DNA from: Blastopirellula sediminis
Lineage (GTDB): Bacteria; Planctomycetota; Planctomycetia; Pirellulales; Pirellulaceae
NCBI RefSeq assembly: GCF_020966755.1
Contig: NZ_JAJKFT010000004.1
Coordinates: forward strand, 1,240,001-1,304,000
Direction of reading: 5' to 3'
DNA length: 64,000 bases
Of the stretch, positions 8,460-18,602 are shown piece by piece (positions within the stretch are counted from its first letter, which is position 1; each line of letters begins with the position of its first letter). The position numbers and the translations under genes are program-made. Below the pieces are notes generated by a model. That model was not told where the DNA came from. It did not search any database and saw nothing but the letters and a program-made list of their open reading frames with translations.

Positions 8460-10502
8460 CTAGATCTTGAATTGTCCCACCAGCGCCCGCAGGTTGGCGG
8501 CCAGGTCCGATAGTTCGCGCCCCGCGGTTCGGGTCTGCTGGGCACCTTGCGACGTTTGCAGATTCGATCGACTCACGCCGTTGATGTTTCGCGAGATTTC
8601 TCCGCTGGCCTGAGCCGACTGGGCGATGCCGGTGGCGATCGACTCGGTGGCGTTGGAGGTTTGCGAGATGTTGGTGGCGATCTCGCGCGTCGTCACGTTT
8701 TGCTCTTCGACCGCCGAGGCGATCGTGCGAGAGATTTCATGGACGCGTCGAACGACGCCGGTGATCTGCTGGATCGACTCGACCGCGTTGTCGCTGGAAC
8801 CTTGAATGCCCAGGATTTTGGCGCGAATCTCTTCCGTAGCGATCGCAGTCTGCTTCGCCAAGTCTTTCACTTCCGACGCGACGACGGCGAAGCCTTTTCC
8901 CGCTTCTCCAGCCCGGGCCGCTTCGATCGTCGCGTTTAACGCCAACAGGTTGGTTTGCTCGGCGATCTCCTGGATCACTTGGATCACTTTGCCGATGTCG
9001 GTGGCCGCTTCCCCCAGTTCCGTGATGGTCACGTCGCTCGCATGCGCCAGATTGGCCGCTTCGCCGGCGACGGTCGACGCATCGGCGGCGTTTTTGGCGA
9101 TTTCGGCGATGCAAGTCGTCATCTCTTCAGTCGCAGAAGCGACGTAGCGGATCTTCATCGTCATCTCGTCCGACGCGGCGGCCATGCTCGACATGGTCAT
9201 CGACATCTGCTCCGACGCAGCAGCGACGTCGGAAGATTGATGCGTCGTCTCTTCCGCTCCGCTGGCCAGTTGAGTCGCCGTGTCCGAAAGGACGGCGGAC
9301 GAACTCGCTAAGGTGTGCGTGTTGAGCGACAGTTCGGCGACGATTCCCTGCAGTTTGGCGATGAACGTGTTGAACCAGCGGGACAACTCGCCGATTTCAT
9401 CTTGCGAAGAGTCGTCCAACCGTTTGGTCAAATCCCCTTCGCCTTGGGCGATGTCTTTCAACAACTCGACCGTTTGGCCAAGCGGGTAGGAAATCGAGTG
9501 GGAAACGTAGCAGGCGATGATCGTCAAAATGACCAGCAACAGTCCGATTCCGCCGGCCAACAGCCAACGAAATTGGGCGTAGCGGTTCAGCATGCTCGTC
9601 AGGTCGGTCGCAACGACGACGGCGCCGATGTTCTCTCCTCGATAGTCGAGCACCGGCGAGATGGCGATCTGATAAGAGCCGACGCGCTGAATCACTTGTT
9701 CAGTGGCGCTAAGGTCGAGAATTTCTGCGTCGATCAAAGCGTCGGTCAGTTCCGCATTCGACGTCATAACGCGGATATGACGCTCATCTAGCAGCGGATA
9801 CTTTTCGCGATCGTTCAGTTTTGTCGCGACTGGCGCGAGTTTCGCATTCATGTAGACGGCGATATCGTCTTCTTCCCGATCCTGCGCCGTCATGATCACC
9901 GGCAAATAGTCCGAGAGAACTTCCACCGAGCCGAGATGCTCGCCAGCAGGACCGGTCACCGGAGCAATGCCCCGGATGGCGAATCCGCCGCGGCCGACTT
10001 CGATGCCGACGATCGGATCATGATCGCCGTCGTTGATGTCGACGATCGTCTGGCGGAAGTCGGAGATGTCGTCGCTGGTCGTTTGATCGCTCTTCCAAAG
10101 TCGCAACAGGCTGCGCCCGGTCGGCAGATGGAAGTGGAGATTAAAAGGGCGCCCGTCGGTCGCGGCGGCGTAGCCATCGGCGAACGGTGTGAACTCAGTA
10201 CGTAACAGCTCGCGCGCTTCGGCCGAGCGGGGATCGTCAGCGTCCTCCATCGAGCCTTGATGGGCGATGGCGTACGCCGCTTGCACTTTCGGCGCCTGGC
10301 TGAAAAGCGACGCGAGGACCAGACAGCGTTCGGCGACTTGGCGCTCCTTCTGCTGAATGTCCGTCAGCTTGGCGACGGTCGTATCGATCCGGTTGCGGTC
10401 GGTCTCGGCGTAGAACATGTAGTCCAGCGAGACGAATGCGACCAGCGAAACGACCGCGACGGACGTGATGATCGGCACGAGAATACGATTACGAATCTTC
10501 AC
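8460..10502 (-). CDS. Methyl-accepting chemotaxis protein
   Basis: 680 residues. A membrane helix lies at about residues 9-29, then a periplasmic sensor domain of roughly 280 residues (double-Cache-like by size and layout). A second helix ([21 protein letters not shown], about 315-336) is followed by a HAMP linker and a cytoplasmic signalling domain. The hairpin tip is clearly visible: [18 protein letters not shown] followed by [18 protein letters not shown], which binds CheA/CheW in characterised receptors. No CheR-docking pentapeptide ends the protein. No che genes are nearby, so it is an orphan receptor. The ligand is unknown. Confidence 0.95.
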   Translation of the reverse strand: MKIRNRILVPIITSVAVVSLVAFVSLDYMFYAETDRNRIDTTVAKLTDIQQKERQVAERCLVLASLFSQAPKVQAAYAIAHQGSMEDADDPRSAEARELLRTEFTPFADGYAAATDGRPFNLHFHLPTGRSLLRLWKSDQTTSDDISDFRQTIVDINDGDHDPIVGIEVGRGGFAIRGIAPVTGPAGEHLGSVEVLSDYLPVIMTAQDREEDDIAVYMNAKLAPVATKLNDREKYPLLDERHIRVMTSNAELTDALIDAEILDLSATEQVIQRVGSYQIAISPVLDYRGENIGAVVVATDLTSMLNRYAQFRWLLAGGIGLLLVILTIIACYVSHSISYPLGQTVELLKDIAQGEGDLTKRLDDSSQDEIGELSRWFNTFIAKLQGIVAELSLNTHTLASSSAVLSDTATQLASGAEETTHQSSDVAAASEQMSMTMSSMAAASDEMTMKIRYVASATEEMTTCIAEIAKNAADASTVAGEAANLAHASDVTITELGEAATDIGKVIQVIQEIAEQTNLLALNATIEAARAGEAGKGFAVVASEVKDLAKQTAIATEEIRAKILGIQGSSDNAVESIQQITGVVRRVHEISRTIASAVEEQNVTTREIATNISQTSNATESIATGIAQSAQASGEISRNINGVSRSNLQTSQGAQQTRTAGRELSDLAANLRALVGQFKI

Positions 10503-10851
10503 GTTTTGGATTCCTTCGGATGGCTGCGGAAATCAGTTCACCAAACCAGATGCGCGGGCCAAGCGGGCCGGCGTCTGGCAAAGATAGCACCCCATTTTGG
10601 GCGAGGACTCCTGCCGAGATGGCTGGGGAGCGGCCGACAGGGCGCAGTCGACAAAGCCGGAAAACGTGGTGCAGCCGTATTACGCAGCGCTGACTTTAGG
10701 ACGGGATAATCGCAGATATTCCGCTGTTGGCGGGGTCTGGACGCACGCGTGCGACTTGCCGCATCTTTTGCGCGGATTCGGTGGAAACGGCGTATCGAGA
10801 AGCGCATTCCGCGTGATGACGTAGGTCAGGTCTCGGCCTGACGCTCTCCGC
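10503..10851. other. Intergenic region upstream of chemoreceptor
   Basis: 349 bp between two minus-strand genes. It should hold the chemoreceptor promoter. A short palindrome GTCAGG...CCTGAC occurs at 10825-10842 just after the DUF1028 gene stop. Nothing else is recognised. Confidence 0.4.
10821..10842. repeat. GTAGG-type palindrome
   Basis: GTAG followed by GTCAGG-TCTCGG-CCTGAC. The layout (GTAGG lead, short inverted arms, CTCGG-like loop) matches the palindrome at 13886-13911, so it may belong to the same scattered family. It could also terminate transcription. Confidence 0.4.
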
Positions 10852-11646
10852 TCATTCCTCATCCGACTCGCGGCGATGCGCATGGGCGAAGAATTCCTTG
10901 TGCACTTCCAACAGCCGCGCAAGCTCCTTCTCCGGCTCCTGGTGATCGTCCACTCGCAGATCAATGTAACGATCATTGCCGCCGTAGCCCGCGCCAGCCC
11001 GGTAGACCATCAGCGCCGCCGATTGTTTGCCTCGTTTGTCCCCGCCGGCGGCGACTCCGGCACCGAGGGCCGCCGCCAACCAGTCGCCCAGTTCCCCTTC
11101 GCCGCTTTCGCGGGCGGCGCGGTAACTGTCCGCCATCGCTTTCAGCACCTCTTCGCCGGTTAGCAGATTTCCCTGCACGGCGAAGTTCTCACCAACGATC
11201 TGTCCGGCCCATGCGTCGCAGCCGGCGCCGGTATAGCTGGCGACTCTTCCTTGGGAGTCGACGATCCCAAGTTGGCGAAAGTCTCTCCCCGGATCGGCGG
11301 TCGTCAGCAGTTCGACCACTTCGCTCGCCGACTTTTCCTTCAGCAGTTCCAGTCCCAGCGGACCATAGGCGGTGTTGGCGTGCGACTGCGTCGCGATCGC
11401 GCCGACGCCTGCTTTTCCCCAGGGAACGATGCAGCCGACGCCGAGCACCTTGCTCGCCACTGCGACCCCCAGATCGCCGTTCTTCGGGTCATAGGCGACG
11501 ATCGAAAGCGTGTTGGCGGGAGGATCATCGGATGGGAGCGACTCGCCGGCGTACGGTTCACGCGGACTCCGTAACAACGGCCAGGCGGCGAAAAAAAAGA
11601 GCGAGAGCGTCATAACGGCGAAGAGGATGCGAAGCATGGCGGTCAA
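10852..11646 (-). CDS. DUF1028 family Ntn-hydrolase-like protein
   Basis: 264 residues with an N-terminal membrane anchor or signal (LFAVMTLSLFFFAAWPLL), then the DUF1028 domain: NTLSIVAYDPKNGDLGVAVASK, the VGCIVPWGKAGVGAIATQS block and the YGPLGLELL block. Near the C-terminus are RYIDLRVDDHQEP and a long acidic helix. The family is thought to share the Ntn-hydrolase fold; its substrate is unknown. Start may be the first Met or the Met three codons later. It is a monocistronic minus-strand gene. Confidence 0.88.
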   Translation of the reverse strand: MTAMLRILFAVMTLSLFFFAAWPLLRSPREPYAGESLPSDDPPANTLSIVAYDPKNGDLGVAVASKVLGVGCIVPWGKAGVGAIATQSHANTAYGPLGLELLKEKSASEVVELLTTADPGRDFRQLGIVDSQGRVASYTGAGCDAWAGQIVGENFAVQGNLLTGEEVLKAMADSYRAARESGEGELGDWLAAALGAGVAAGGDKRGKQSAALMVYRAGAGYGGNDRYIDLRVDDHQEPEKELARLLEVHKEFFAHAHRRESDEE

Positions 11647-11760
11647 CTGTTGTAATAAGGAAGGTGATGTCTCAGCGAATTACGCGCGAACCGTAACGCG
11701 GCCGCCATTCTTTGCTAGTATAATCTGCCGACGTCCCGCAAGTTTCTAGGAGAATCGATA

Positions 11761-12054
11761 GTGAACTGGCCATTCCCGGATGAACCTAACGTTGTCTGCT
11801 TCACGAGCAAAAGTGTTGTCGAGGAAGGAGCTTGGATTCATTACGTCAGCCATGATGAAGAGGACGGGGCATGGCAGTTCCACTCTCTCGACGGCATTCC
11901 CGAAAGCGAATCGGACGCTCGCATCGTCTCGCTGCGTACTATGTTGCGAATTGACCCGCGATTGGCCGAAATCGCCGATCTGCCGCTCGGCTGGATCGCT
12001 TGGCGAGACTCCGTCGACGAACCTTGGAAACGCTGCCGAAGTCCGGAAGATTAG
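11761..12054 (+). CDS. Small acidic cytosolic protein (DUF2185-like)
   Basis: A GTG-initiated 97-residue protein. It has no signal peptide and is rich in acidic residues and Trp. The pattern GAWIHYVSHDEEDGAWQFHSL followed by LPLGWIAWRDSVDEPW recalls the small DUF2185/immunity-protein-like family, but this is a visual resemblance only. GGAG appears about 10 bases before the GTG. It faces the convergent alpha/beta hydrolase gene. Confidence 0.7.
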   Translation: MNWPFPDEPNVVCFTSKSVVEEGAWIHYVSHDEEDGAWQFHSLDGIPESESDARIVSLRTMLRIDPRLAEIADLPLGWIAWRDSVDEPWKRCRSPED

Positions 12055-12063
12055 CCGTTCGGG

Positions 12064-12939
12064 TTACTGGTGAATGTCGTCCGTACGTACTTTCTTGTGC
12101 TTCTCAAAAAACTCCTGAATCGCCGCCGCCGTGGGACGCGCGTCGCCAATAAAAAAATCGTGCCCGCCGAGCATCGCTTGTTCGTCGAGCAAGTCGCCGT
12201 ACAGCTTACGCGTCTTGTCGAACTCCCACGGCTGAAAGATATAATCGCTCTCGCTGTAGAGAAGCAGTTGCGGCATGTCCTGCCGTGAGATCTTCGGCCG
12301 CAGCAACCAGCGAAAGGTAAGCTGCAAATACGACCAGAAGGGAGAGTGGGTCAGCTGACTGGTAGTCCGCCGGACCACTTCCATGTTGGCCGTCTCGTGA
12401 AAGAAGAGGCGCTTCACTTGCTCTGGCGTTTTCGCCAGCGAAAGCACGCTGAACGTCAGCGCCGCTTTGAGAAACGCGAAGGGATAATCACGCAGCAGTC
12501 GGAGCGAAGTTCGCAGCGCTCCGTTCTGAGGGATCGGCGCCATCATTACCGTCGGGCGCCGCAGTTCGGGATATTTCTCCCGCGTCTCTTCCCATATCTC
12601 GCCCCCCATCGAATGAACGGCGACGATCCCGATTTGCAGCGGCTCTTCGCTCGCGGCCAGCGCCGTTCGAATCGCGACGAGCGCGTCTTTCATCCCTTCG
12701 GCGTAGGCCCCCATCCCGATGCAGTTTCGCCAAAAGCCTGCGTCTTGCGATTGCTGCTCGATCATCACCGCATGGATTCCCAACTGGTTCAGCGCGGCGA
12801 TCAAGTCGAGAAAAGTCGCCCGGGTGTGCAGGATTCCATGATGCAAAACCACCACCTGCGAACGGCTCGCGCTTTCTGCGAGATGCAGACTATACGTCAC
12901 GCGTAGCTTCGAGCTCGTTTTGACCGGGACCGGCTCCAT
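12064..12939 (-). CDS. Alpha/beta hydrolase
   Basis: 291 residues from the ATG at 12939 (an upstream in-frame start at 12990 is less likely). The alpha/beta-hydrolase pattern is present: VVVLHHGILHTRATF as the oxyanion-hole strand-turn, and VHSMGGEIWEE as the nucleophile elbow with Ser as nucleophile. Likely acid and His residues come late (LLYSESDYIFQPWEF, then GGHDFFIGD). No signal peptide is seen. Substrate cannot be assigned; esterase or lipase-like action is the default for the fold. Confidence 0.85.
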   Translation of the reverse strand: MEPVPVKTSSKLRVTYSLHLAESASRSQVVVLHHGILHTRATFLDLIAALNQLGIHAVMIEQQSQDAGFWRNCIGMGAYAEGMKDALVAIRTALAASEEPLQIGIVAVHSMGGEIWEETREKYPELRRPTVMMAPIPQNGALRTSLRLLRDYPFAFLKAALTFSVLSLAKTPEQVKRLFFHETANMEVVRRTTSQLTHSPFWSYLQLTFRWLLRPKISRQDMPQLLLYSESDYIFQPWEFDKTRKLYGDLLDEQAMLGGHDFFIGDARPTAAAIQEFFEKHKKVRTDDIHQ

Positions 12940-13118
12940 CGGCAGACTCTTTCGGCAAGCGGACCAGGATCGTTGGCGGCGTCCCACCAAGGTAGCGGGC
13001 TGAAAAGTTGGCGTCCAGGAAAATCGGCGCCGGCCTGTGTGGCGCCGGGCGTTGCCAGAGAGTAGGGTAAACGAATCGCGGCATCCCCCGTCATGTCAAA
13101 TCGTTCAGGAAGACTACC

Positions 13119-13817
13119 ATGCGAAAGTCGACTCTCGTTGCGTTTGGGTTTTGCTCCCTTCTGATGACCTCAGTCACCATGGCGAAAGAGCCGGCCGCGT
13201 CGTCCAGCCAGGCGGAGACGCTGATGTGCGAGCGAGGCAAGCAGCTGCTCAATGACTCGTTTGCCACCGGCGTGAGCAAACCTTGGCGAGCCGCCAAAGG
13301 AAAATGGGAAGCGGTCGACGGCGCGACGCAAGGTTCAGAACTGACGGAAGACATGCATGGCGCGGTCATTCGAGCCAATCTGAAGCAACGCAACGTGGTG
13401 GTTCAATACTCCTTCAAGCTGGAAGGCGCCAAGACGACGACGCTCAGCATCAACGACGCGAAAGGGCACAACTCGCGCGTCATCGTGAACGCACAAGGAT
13501 TCACCCTCCGCAAAGATGACCACGACCATGCCGGCCCCGACAAAGCGGCGACGCTGCAAACGGTCAAAACGGCGATCGCGCCCAACGAGTGGCACACGCT
13601 GGTCGTCGAACTGAACGGTCCCGAGTTCCTGGCCCGACTCGATGGCAAACAAGTCGGCTACGGTTCGCACGAAGCGATCGACGTCGACAAAACCAACTTC
13701 GGCCTGACCGTCAGCGGCGAATCGGTCTCGTTCAAAGACTTCGGTGTTTGGGAAGCGACGCCGAAATCAGACTGGGCGTCGACGAAGAAGAAGGTGGTCG
13801 CCGAGTCGGGCAAGTAG
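13119..13817 (+). CDS. Secreted LamG/3-keto-disaccharide-hydrolase-like protein
   Basis: 232 residues with an N-terminal signal peptide (LVAFGFCSLLMTSVTMA). The mature domain has the beta-jelly-roll pattern common in planctomycete DUF1080-like proteins: DSFATG...KPWRAAKGKWEAVDGA near the start, then VVQYSFKLEGAKTTTLSIND, EWHTLVVELNGPEFLARLDGK, and a closing FKDFGVWEA. Such domains bind or act on carbohydrates. No catalytic residues can be assigned. The nearby sulfatase and sialidase fit a polysaccharide theme. Confidence 0.8.
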   Translation: MRKSTLVAFGFCSLLMTSVTMAKEPAASSSQAETLMCERGKQLLNDSFATGVSKPWRAAKGKWEAVDGATQGSELTEDMHGAVIRANLKQRNVVVQYSFKLEGAKTTTLSINDAKGHNSRVIVNAQGFTLRKDDHDHAGPDKAATLQTVKTAIAPNEWHTLVVELNGPEFLARLDGKQVGYGSHEAIDVDKTNFGLTVSGESVSFKDFGVWEATPKSDWASTKKKVVAESGK

Positions 13818-13840
13818 AACGCTTCACTTGTCCGGGCGCC

Positions 13841-13911
13841 ATGGCCACAGCCTTACGTGGCCATGAATGTGCGGGAAAGATTCTTGTAGGCTGGGGCTCG
13901 GCCCAGCCTAC
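13841..13911. repeat. Two hairpins between convergent genes, one GTAGGCTGGG-type
   Basis: ATGGCCAC/GTGGCCAT (13841-13864) is followed by GTAGGCTGGG-GCTCGG-CCCAGCCTAC (13886-13911), a perfect 10-bp stem. The second belongs to the same sequence type as the arms at 19181-19250. Both lie between convergent genes and may also stop transcription. Confidence 0.65.
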
Positions 13912-13927
13912 GCGATCAAAAGCCTGC

Positions 13928-15472
13928 TTACTTCTTCGCCGTCGCTTTCACCTTCGGCTTTTGCGTGTGCGGGATCTTCGGCCGGGCCACTTTTTCTTTC
14001 GGCTCGCGGAAGACGTACGGTTCCCACGCCGCTTTCACCTTTTTCCATTCCTCCAGCGTCCGCGTCGGGTACCAGCCGGGGAGCCCGGTCTTGCGGAAGT
14101 CGTACTCGTCGCCGTGGTCGAACGCCCATTGGCCGACGGTCGGAGTGGGGCATGATTCGGGGAAAACGCCGACGGCGCGGAACTCGTCCGAAACCCCCTG
14201 GTCGTGGATCACTTCTTTCCGCCACGTTTCGAGCTCGGCTAGCATCTCCGCTTTGACGGCGGCATAGGCCGGATCGTCGGCGACGTTGTTGATTTCGTGC
14301 GGATCTTTGGTCAGGTCGAACAGCTCAATCGGCGGTTTGCTCTTCGCCATGAACGCCGCTTGCACCGGCGTCAGCTTTCCTTCCAGGTTCAGAATATTCA
14401 TCTCGGCGAGCGGCGGATAAGAACCTTCCTTGTAGAAGCTCAGTTGGCAGTAGGCCCGCTCCGGCATCAGGTTCAGAATCAACTTGTGCGTCTTCGAGCG
14501 AATCGAACGCATCGCGTCGTGCGTGTCGTCCATCTTGTCGCGGGCGGCGAACAGGTACTTCCGCTCTTTGACGTCGTTGCTAAACAAGCTCTTCCCATGC
14601 AGCGGAACCGGCGGCGTCACGCCGGCCACTTCAAGCAGCGTCGCGCAGATGTCGATCGAGTAGACGAGGTCGTCATTGACCTGGCCCGGCTTCACGCGTT
14701 CGGGCCAACGAAAGATCATCGGGATCCGCGTCCCTTCGTCATACAGGAACTGCTTGCCCCGGATATGACAGCGGCCGTGATCGCCGATGAAGAAGACGAG
14801 CGTGTTCTCCTTTAGCCCTTCGTCTTCGAGACGCTTCAGCAGGGCGCCGACTTCCCGGTCGACCAACTGCATCTGCTCGAGCCCGTTCGCCCAGTCGCGG
14901 CGAATGAACGGGGTATCGGCGTAGTACGGCGGTAGTTCGACATCCTTGCCATCGATCGGGCGAACCGGATCGCGGTTCCACGGCCGGTGCGTCCCTTGAA
15001 AGGTAATCCGGGCGAAGAAGGGCTGTCCCGGTTTCCGCTCGCTCCAATCTTTCCCCTGGAACAGTTCTTTGGGCGAGTCGGGCAAAAAGTTGCAGTCGGT
15101 CTTCTTGCTCATCAGGCAAGTGAAGTAGCCAGCGTCGGCCATCAGATGCGGGATAGGCCGAATGCCATAGGGGAGCGGCTGCTTGTCGTCGGTGCGATGT
15201 TGATGGGCCCCAATATAGTTCTGGTGAAACCCGGTCATCATCGCCGAACGGGACGGGGAGCAGACCGGCGCCGTCGTAAAGGCCCGCTGATATCGAATCC
15301 CTTCGGACGCCAGCTTGTCGACATGCGGCGTCTCAATCCCCTTCGTTCCATAGCAAGAGAGATCAGGACTCCAATCTTCGATCGTGATCCAGAGAATATT
15401 CGGGCGATCGTCGGCGGCGGCGATATTCGTCCAGGCCAACGCCAAGAGCAGGAGGAAGAAGACTCGCGTCAT
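13928..15472 (-). CDS. Sulfatase (alkaline phosphatase superfamily), exported
   Basis: 514 residues from the ATG at 15472, which opens a signal peptide ending near AAADD. The open frame continues 125 codons further upstream into the sialidase gene but that part is not coding. Metal ligands appear in NILWITIEDW. The formylglycine motif CSPSR has its Cys at residue 71, as in type I sulfatases that need maturation by a formylglycine-generating enzyme. GDHG and DEGTRIPMIF mark the rest of the active-site region. It is predicted to hydrolyse sulfate esters on polysaccharides outside the cytoplasm. The sialidase gene lies upstream on the same strand. Confidence 0.93.
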   Translation of the reverse strand: MTRVFFLLLLALAWTNIAAADDRPNILWITIEDWSPDLSCYGTKGIETPHVDKLASEGIRYQRAFTTAPVCSPSRSAMMTGFHQNYIGAHQHRTDDKQPLPYGIRPIPHLMADAGYFTCLMSKKTDCNFLPDSPKELFQGKDWSERKPGQPFFARITFQGTHRPWNRDPVRPIDGKDVELPPYYADTPFIRRDWANGLEQMQLVDREVGALLKRLEDEGLKENTLVFFIGDHGRCHIRGKQFLYDEGTRIPMIFRWPERVKPGQVNDDLVYSIDICATLLEVAGVTPPVPLHGKSLFSNDVKERKYLFAARDKMDDTHDAMRSIRSKTHKLILNLMPERAYCQLSFYKEGSYPPLAEMNILNLEGKLTPVQAAFMAKSKPPIELFDLTKDPHEINNVADDPAYAAVKAEMLAELETWRKEVIHDQGVSDEFRAVGVFPESCPTPTVGQWAFDHGDEYDFRKTGLPGWYPTRTLEEWKKVKAAWEPYVFREPKEKVARPKIPHTQKPKVKATAKK

Positions 15473-15595
15473 GTCGTCACTTTTCCGTGGTGTTCGGGGC
15501 GTAAGCGGGAGCAATTCGTGCGTCGAACTGTTTGGGAATCTACCTACAGTAACGGAAATGGATCGCCGTTTCAAAAAGAACGTGGACGAAGTCTG

Positions 15596-15620
15596 GGTGG
15601 CGCTGTCGTCTGCGACAGTG
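15596..15620. repeat. CACTGTCG-TCTG-CGACAGTG family palindrome, copy 1
   Basis: A near-perfect copy (one base changed) of a 20-bp palindromic core found three more times in this window (20719, 25523, 25680). The bases after it (GTTCTTC) match those after copy 3 (GCTCTTC), so the similarity reaches beyond the core. It sits between the sialidase and sulfatase genes. Confidence 0.75.
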
Positions 15621-15644
15621 TTCTTCGGTGAGCCGTGCCGTCCT

Positions 15645-17225
15645 CTATTTCTCCGCCTGCGGGGCCGGCACTTCCGCAACGAAGACCGACGTATCCGGCG
15701 CCGCACCGGAGTAGTACGAGATGAAATGCTTGTCGCCGATCCACGTAGCGTTGGCGTTCCCGGCGTCGACCGTGAGCTGACTCCCGGCGGCGATCGCTTC
15801 CGACGCGGGCCAACTCTGCGGATGGTCGAAGATGAAGTTCGGATCAACCACGCGTCGCCGCAGCAGGCCGCGCGGGCCGCGCTGATAGTAGTAGTTGCTT
15901 AGTAGGCCCGTGTCAGCGTCAAGGATCAGGCTCGGCGTCGATATGACGACGTCGCTGATATTGGTCGGCGACCGTTTCCAGGTGGCGCCGTAGTCGGTCG
16001 AGACCATCTGGAATTGCGAACGCGTTGTGGAGTTGCCTCCCACTTCCGTTCGCCCGATCGCCAAAAGCTTGCCGTCTCCCAGGTAAACGGCCGACGGCTC
16101 GGTCGGCCAGTTCTCTTTGGTCAGTTCCGCTTCGATGACGTTCTGTTTCCAGGTCTTCCCATCGTCGCTGCTGGTCAGCGTTCCCCACGAGTGATTGGGG
16201 CCGGGGTCGCCGTAGCTTCCAGCGAACCAGAGCGCCATCAGCCCGACTGTCGGGACATCGATGACGTCGGTGATCTGGATCGGCGTCACTTCCATCTCTG
16301 GCGTCGCGATCAACTCAAACTTTACTCCGTCGGTGGTCCGGTAGAGATCATGATGCCACTGCTTGCCGACTCGCCGCACCCACAACAGCATCGCCCCGGT
16401 CGAGTCCAGACCCTTGCCGACGGTGACGTCGCCGTAGCCTGGCGAATTGGCGACCACCGTTTCCGGCGTCCAGCTCTTTCCCTGGTCGGTCGAAGTCCGC
16501 GCGTAGACGGCGCGGGCGTCTTCGCCGATCGTATGGCCCGAGCCGCGGCTGTAGGTGCAAACCAGCTTGTCGCCCATCGCTTGCATCATCGGCCACGAGT
16601 CATAACCTGGTCCTTCTTGCACGACCAACGGCTTGGCGAGCGCCGGCAGCGGCGTGACTCTCACCAGCGCCAAGCCGGTCGGCCGAGTGAAGGTGTCGGC
16701 CGGATCGCCTGGCTCGCGCTGCACGCGGACCGTGATCGGCGCGTGCGGCTTCACTTCGTAATACGACTCAAGGAGAATGGTCCGCGCGTAAAGAGGCGCC
16801 GGCGGCAGCGTCGTTCGCACGACGTCGCCCAAAAAATTCCGAGCGGTGAACGGGGCGCCCTCGACCATTTGCGAAAGGTGAACTCGGTAGACGTCGGAAA
16901 AATCGGAGCTCGTCTCTTTGTCGTTCGTGGTGACGACGATCTCGACTTTCACCGCGGCGACATCGCTGGGGAAGCCATCCACCACGCCGGAGACCGACTG
17001 CCCCACCGTACCTCCGGACAACGACCAGACCGGCACATGCGTCGAGCCGCTCGACATCAGCACCAGCGAAGGCTGGCCGGTCGCAATCGACATCTCGTTC
17101 GCCGTCAGCGAGACCGGCGTCCCGTTCCAGACGCTAGAAGTCGGCGTTTCCGCCTTCACGCTGTCGAACTCGCCGACTGCCAACATGGCAAGCAAACAGG
17201 AAAGGATAGAAATGGGGCGCGTCAT
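15645..17225 (-). CDS. Exported sialidase/BNR-repeat protein
   Basis: 526 residues from the ATG at 17225, beginning with a signal peptide (ISILSCLLAMLAVGEF). Three Asp-box (BNR) motifs are visible: STDQGKSWTPE, SSDDGKTWKQN and STDYGATWKRS, which define a six-bladed propeller of the sialidase/neuraminidase superfamily. An N-terminal beta domain of about 200 residues precedes it. The true substrate may be a sialic-acid-like sugar or another glycan. It is followed on the same strand by the sulfatase, suggesting joint breakdown of sulfated glycans. Confidence 0.88.
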   Translation of the reverse strand: MTRPISILSCLLAMLAVGEFDSVKAETPTSSVWNGTPVSLTANEMSIATGQPSLVLMSSGSTHVPVWSLSGGTVGQSVSGVVDGFPSDVAAVKVEIVVTTNDKETSSDFSDVYRVHLSQMVEGAPFTARNFLGDVVRTTLPPAPLYARTILLESYYEVKPHAPITVRVQREPGDPADTFTRPTGLALVRVTPLPALAKPLVVQEGPGYDSWPMMQAMGDKLVCTYSRGSGHTIGEDARAVYARTSTDQGKSWTPETVVANSPGYGDVTVGKGLDSTGAMLLWVRRVGKQWHHDLYRTTDGVKFELIATPEMEVTPIQITDVIDVPTVGLMALWFAGSYGDPGPNHSWGTLTSSDDGKTWKQNVIEAELTKENWPTEPSAVYLGDGKLLAIGRTEVGGNSTTRSQFQMVSTDYGATWKRSPTNISDVVISTPSLILDADTGLLSNYYYQRGPRGLLRRRVVDPNFIFDHPQSWPASEAIAAGSQLTVDAGNANATWIGDKHFISYYSGAAPDTSVFVAEVPAPQAEK

Positions 17226-17285
17226 TGGTTGTTCTTTCGTATCGATCATTTCTGGCGGCTCAAGCATTGGGACCTGTTTCCGCCG

Positions 17286-18602
17286 CTATTTCTTCTCGGA
17301 CGCCGCAACCGCCTTCGCGGCGGCTCGCTGGATATCGGCGTCTGGATCACGTAGCAATTCCAGCAGCACTTCGCTTGATTCAGGGGTGGACCTTTTGATT
17401 TGCGACAACAGCTCCAGCGCGAAGAGGCGTTCCTCTTTGGGACGTTCCGTCGCGGCGAACTGAGCCAAGGAGACGACCGCCCACGCGTCCTCGCTACCTC
17501 GGCTGTAGACGAAAGATTGAACCGTCTGACGTGTGGGCGCCGCTGCCGACTTCCGGGCGGCGACCAGGACCGGCAGCACCGTTTCCACCTGGTGAGCGCA
17601 CTCCCACAGAGCTGTCGCAGCGGCCAGACGCACGTTCTCGTCCTTATCGGCCAACAGCGCGGTCAACTCGGGCTCGGCTTCCGCCGCTTCGGCTCCATGT
17701 TTCGCGAGCGCTGTCGCGGCGCCGGCTCGAATGAGCCGCTCCGGACGCTGCAGCGCTTCCGTGAGTGGAGTCACGACTAGATCCGCGTCCGCCGCGGCCA
17801 GGTGAGTGATCGCCGCTTCGCGCGTTCCATCTCCCAGGTGATTGATGATTAGCGGGATCGTTTGTTCATTGATGGGGATCATGCCAACCCCGGCAGTCGA
17901 GCGGCCACCGAGCATCGCCGCTACATAATACTCCACCGCCTCTTGATCCTCCGGCCACAACCGGTAGAGCAGCTGGGCTGCCCATGGACCAGTTTCATTT
18001 CCCCAATTGCAGAACTGCGGCAACACGTCGCGCGCCTTGTCTGCGGCCGGCGAGCCTGGTTCAATTTGCATTGCGGTCAGAACCGTGATGGACTGCTTCA
18101 CGACTTCCCCCTGCCGACAACCGTCGATCGCGTCCAGCAGTCGCTCGGCGCCAGGCCGCGCCTCAGCGCCGAACTCGCCAAGCAGGCGTGCCGCCATGCT
18201 GGACGTATACCAATCGGAGTCTCCCTTGGTGGCGATGACCGAGATCAACGCGTCCACCGCTTCTGGGCCGCCGATTTGCCCGATCGCTTTGGAGGCGGCG
18301 TTCCGGACGTAGTGCTCTTGGGGAAAGATCAGCATGGCGGTCGTCATGTAGACGCCGTCGTCGTCGAGCGCTGCGACTAGCGGCGGCACGGCAGGCCGCG
18401 CCGCCGCTCCCATTTCTCCCAATTCTTCCGCGGCCGCGTAGCGATCCTCCGCCTCCTTCGCTGTTTGCAACTGCCGGATAAGCCGCTGAAGACGCGGCTG
18501 GAACAAGCCCGCTTGCCAAGCCGCCAAGAAGGCAATCCCGATGAAACCGCTTGCGAAAACGGTCAACACGATTCCGGGCTTGGTCAGCAAACGTCGATTC
18601 AT
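17286..18602 (-). CDS. Membrane-anchored HEAT-repeat protein
   Basis: 438 residues from the ATG at 18602. One N-terminal membrane helix (GIVLTVFASGFIGIAFLAAW) is followed by helical repeats running to the C-terminus, each recognisable by a pattern such as AEELGEMGAAARPAVPPL, ASKAIGQIGGPEAVDAL, AATALAKHGAEAAEAEPEL or AAATALWECAH. These are HEAT/PBS-lyase-like repeats that usually serve as protein-binding scaffolds. It lies 60 bp upstream of the sialidase on the same strand. No enzymatic domain is present. Confidence 0.88.
   Translation of the reverse strand: MNRRLLTKPGIVLTVFASGFIGIAFLAAWQAGLFQPRLQRLIRQLQTAKEAEDRYAAAEELGEMGAAARPAVPPLVAALDDDGVYMTTAMLIFPQEHYVRNAASKAIGQIGGPEAVDALISVIATKGDSDWYTSSMAARLLGEFGAEARPGAERLLDAIDGCRQGEVVKQSITVLTAMQIEPGSPAADKARDVLPQFCNWGNETGPWAAQLLYRLWPEDQEAVEYYVAAMLGGRSTAGVGMIPINEQTIPLIINHLGDGTREAAITHLAAADADLVVTPLTEALQRPERLIRAGAATALAKHGAEAAEAEPELTALLADKDENVRLAAATALWECAHQVETVLPVLVAARKSAAAPTRQTVQSFVYSRGSEDAWAVVSLAQFAATERPKEERLFALELLSQIKRSTPESSEVLLELLRDPDADIQRAAAKAVAASEKK

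Noticed and set aside
15473-15847. N-terminal extension of the sulfatase frame
   Set aside because: It overlaps the 3' end of the sialidase and a palindromic repeat; the true start has a signal peptide at 15472.
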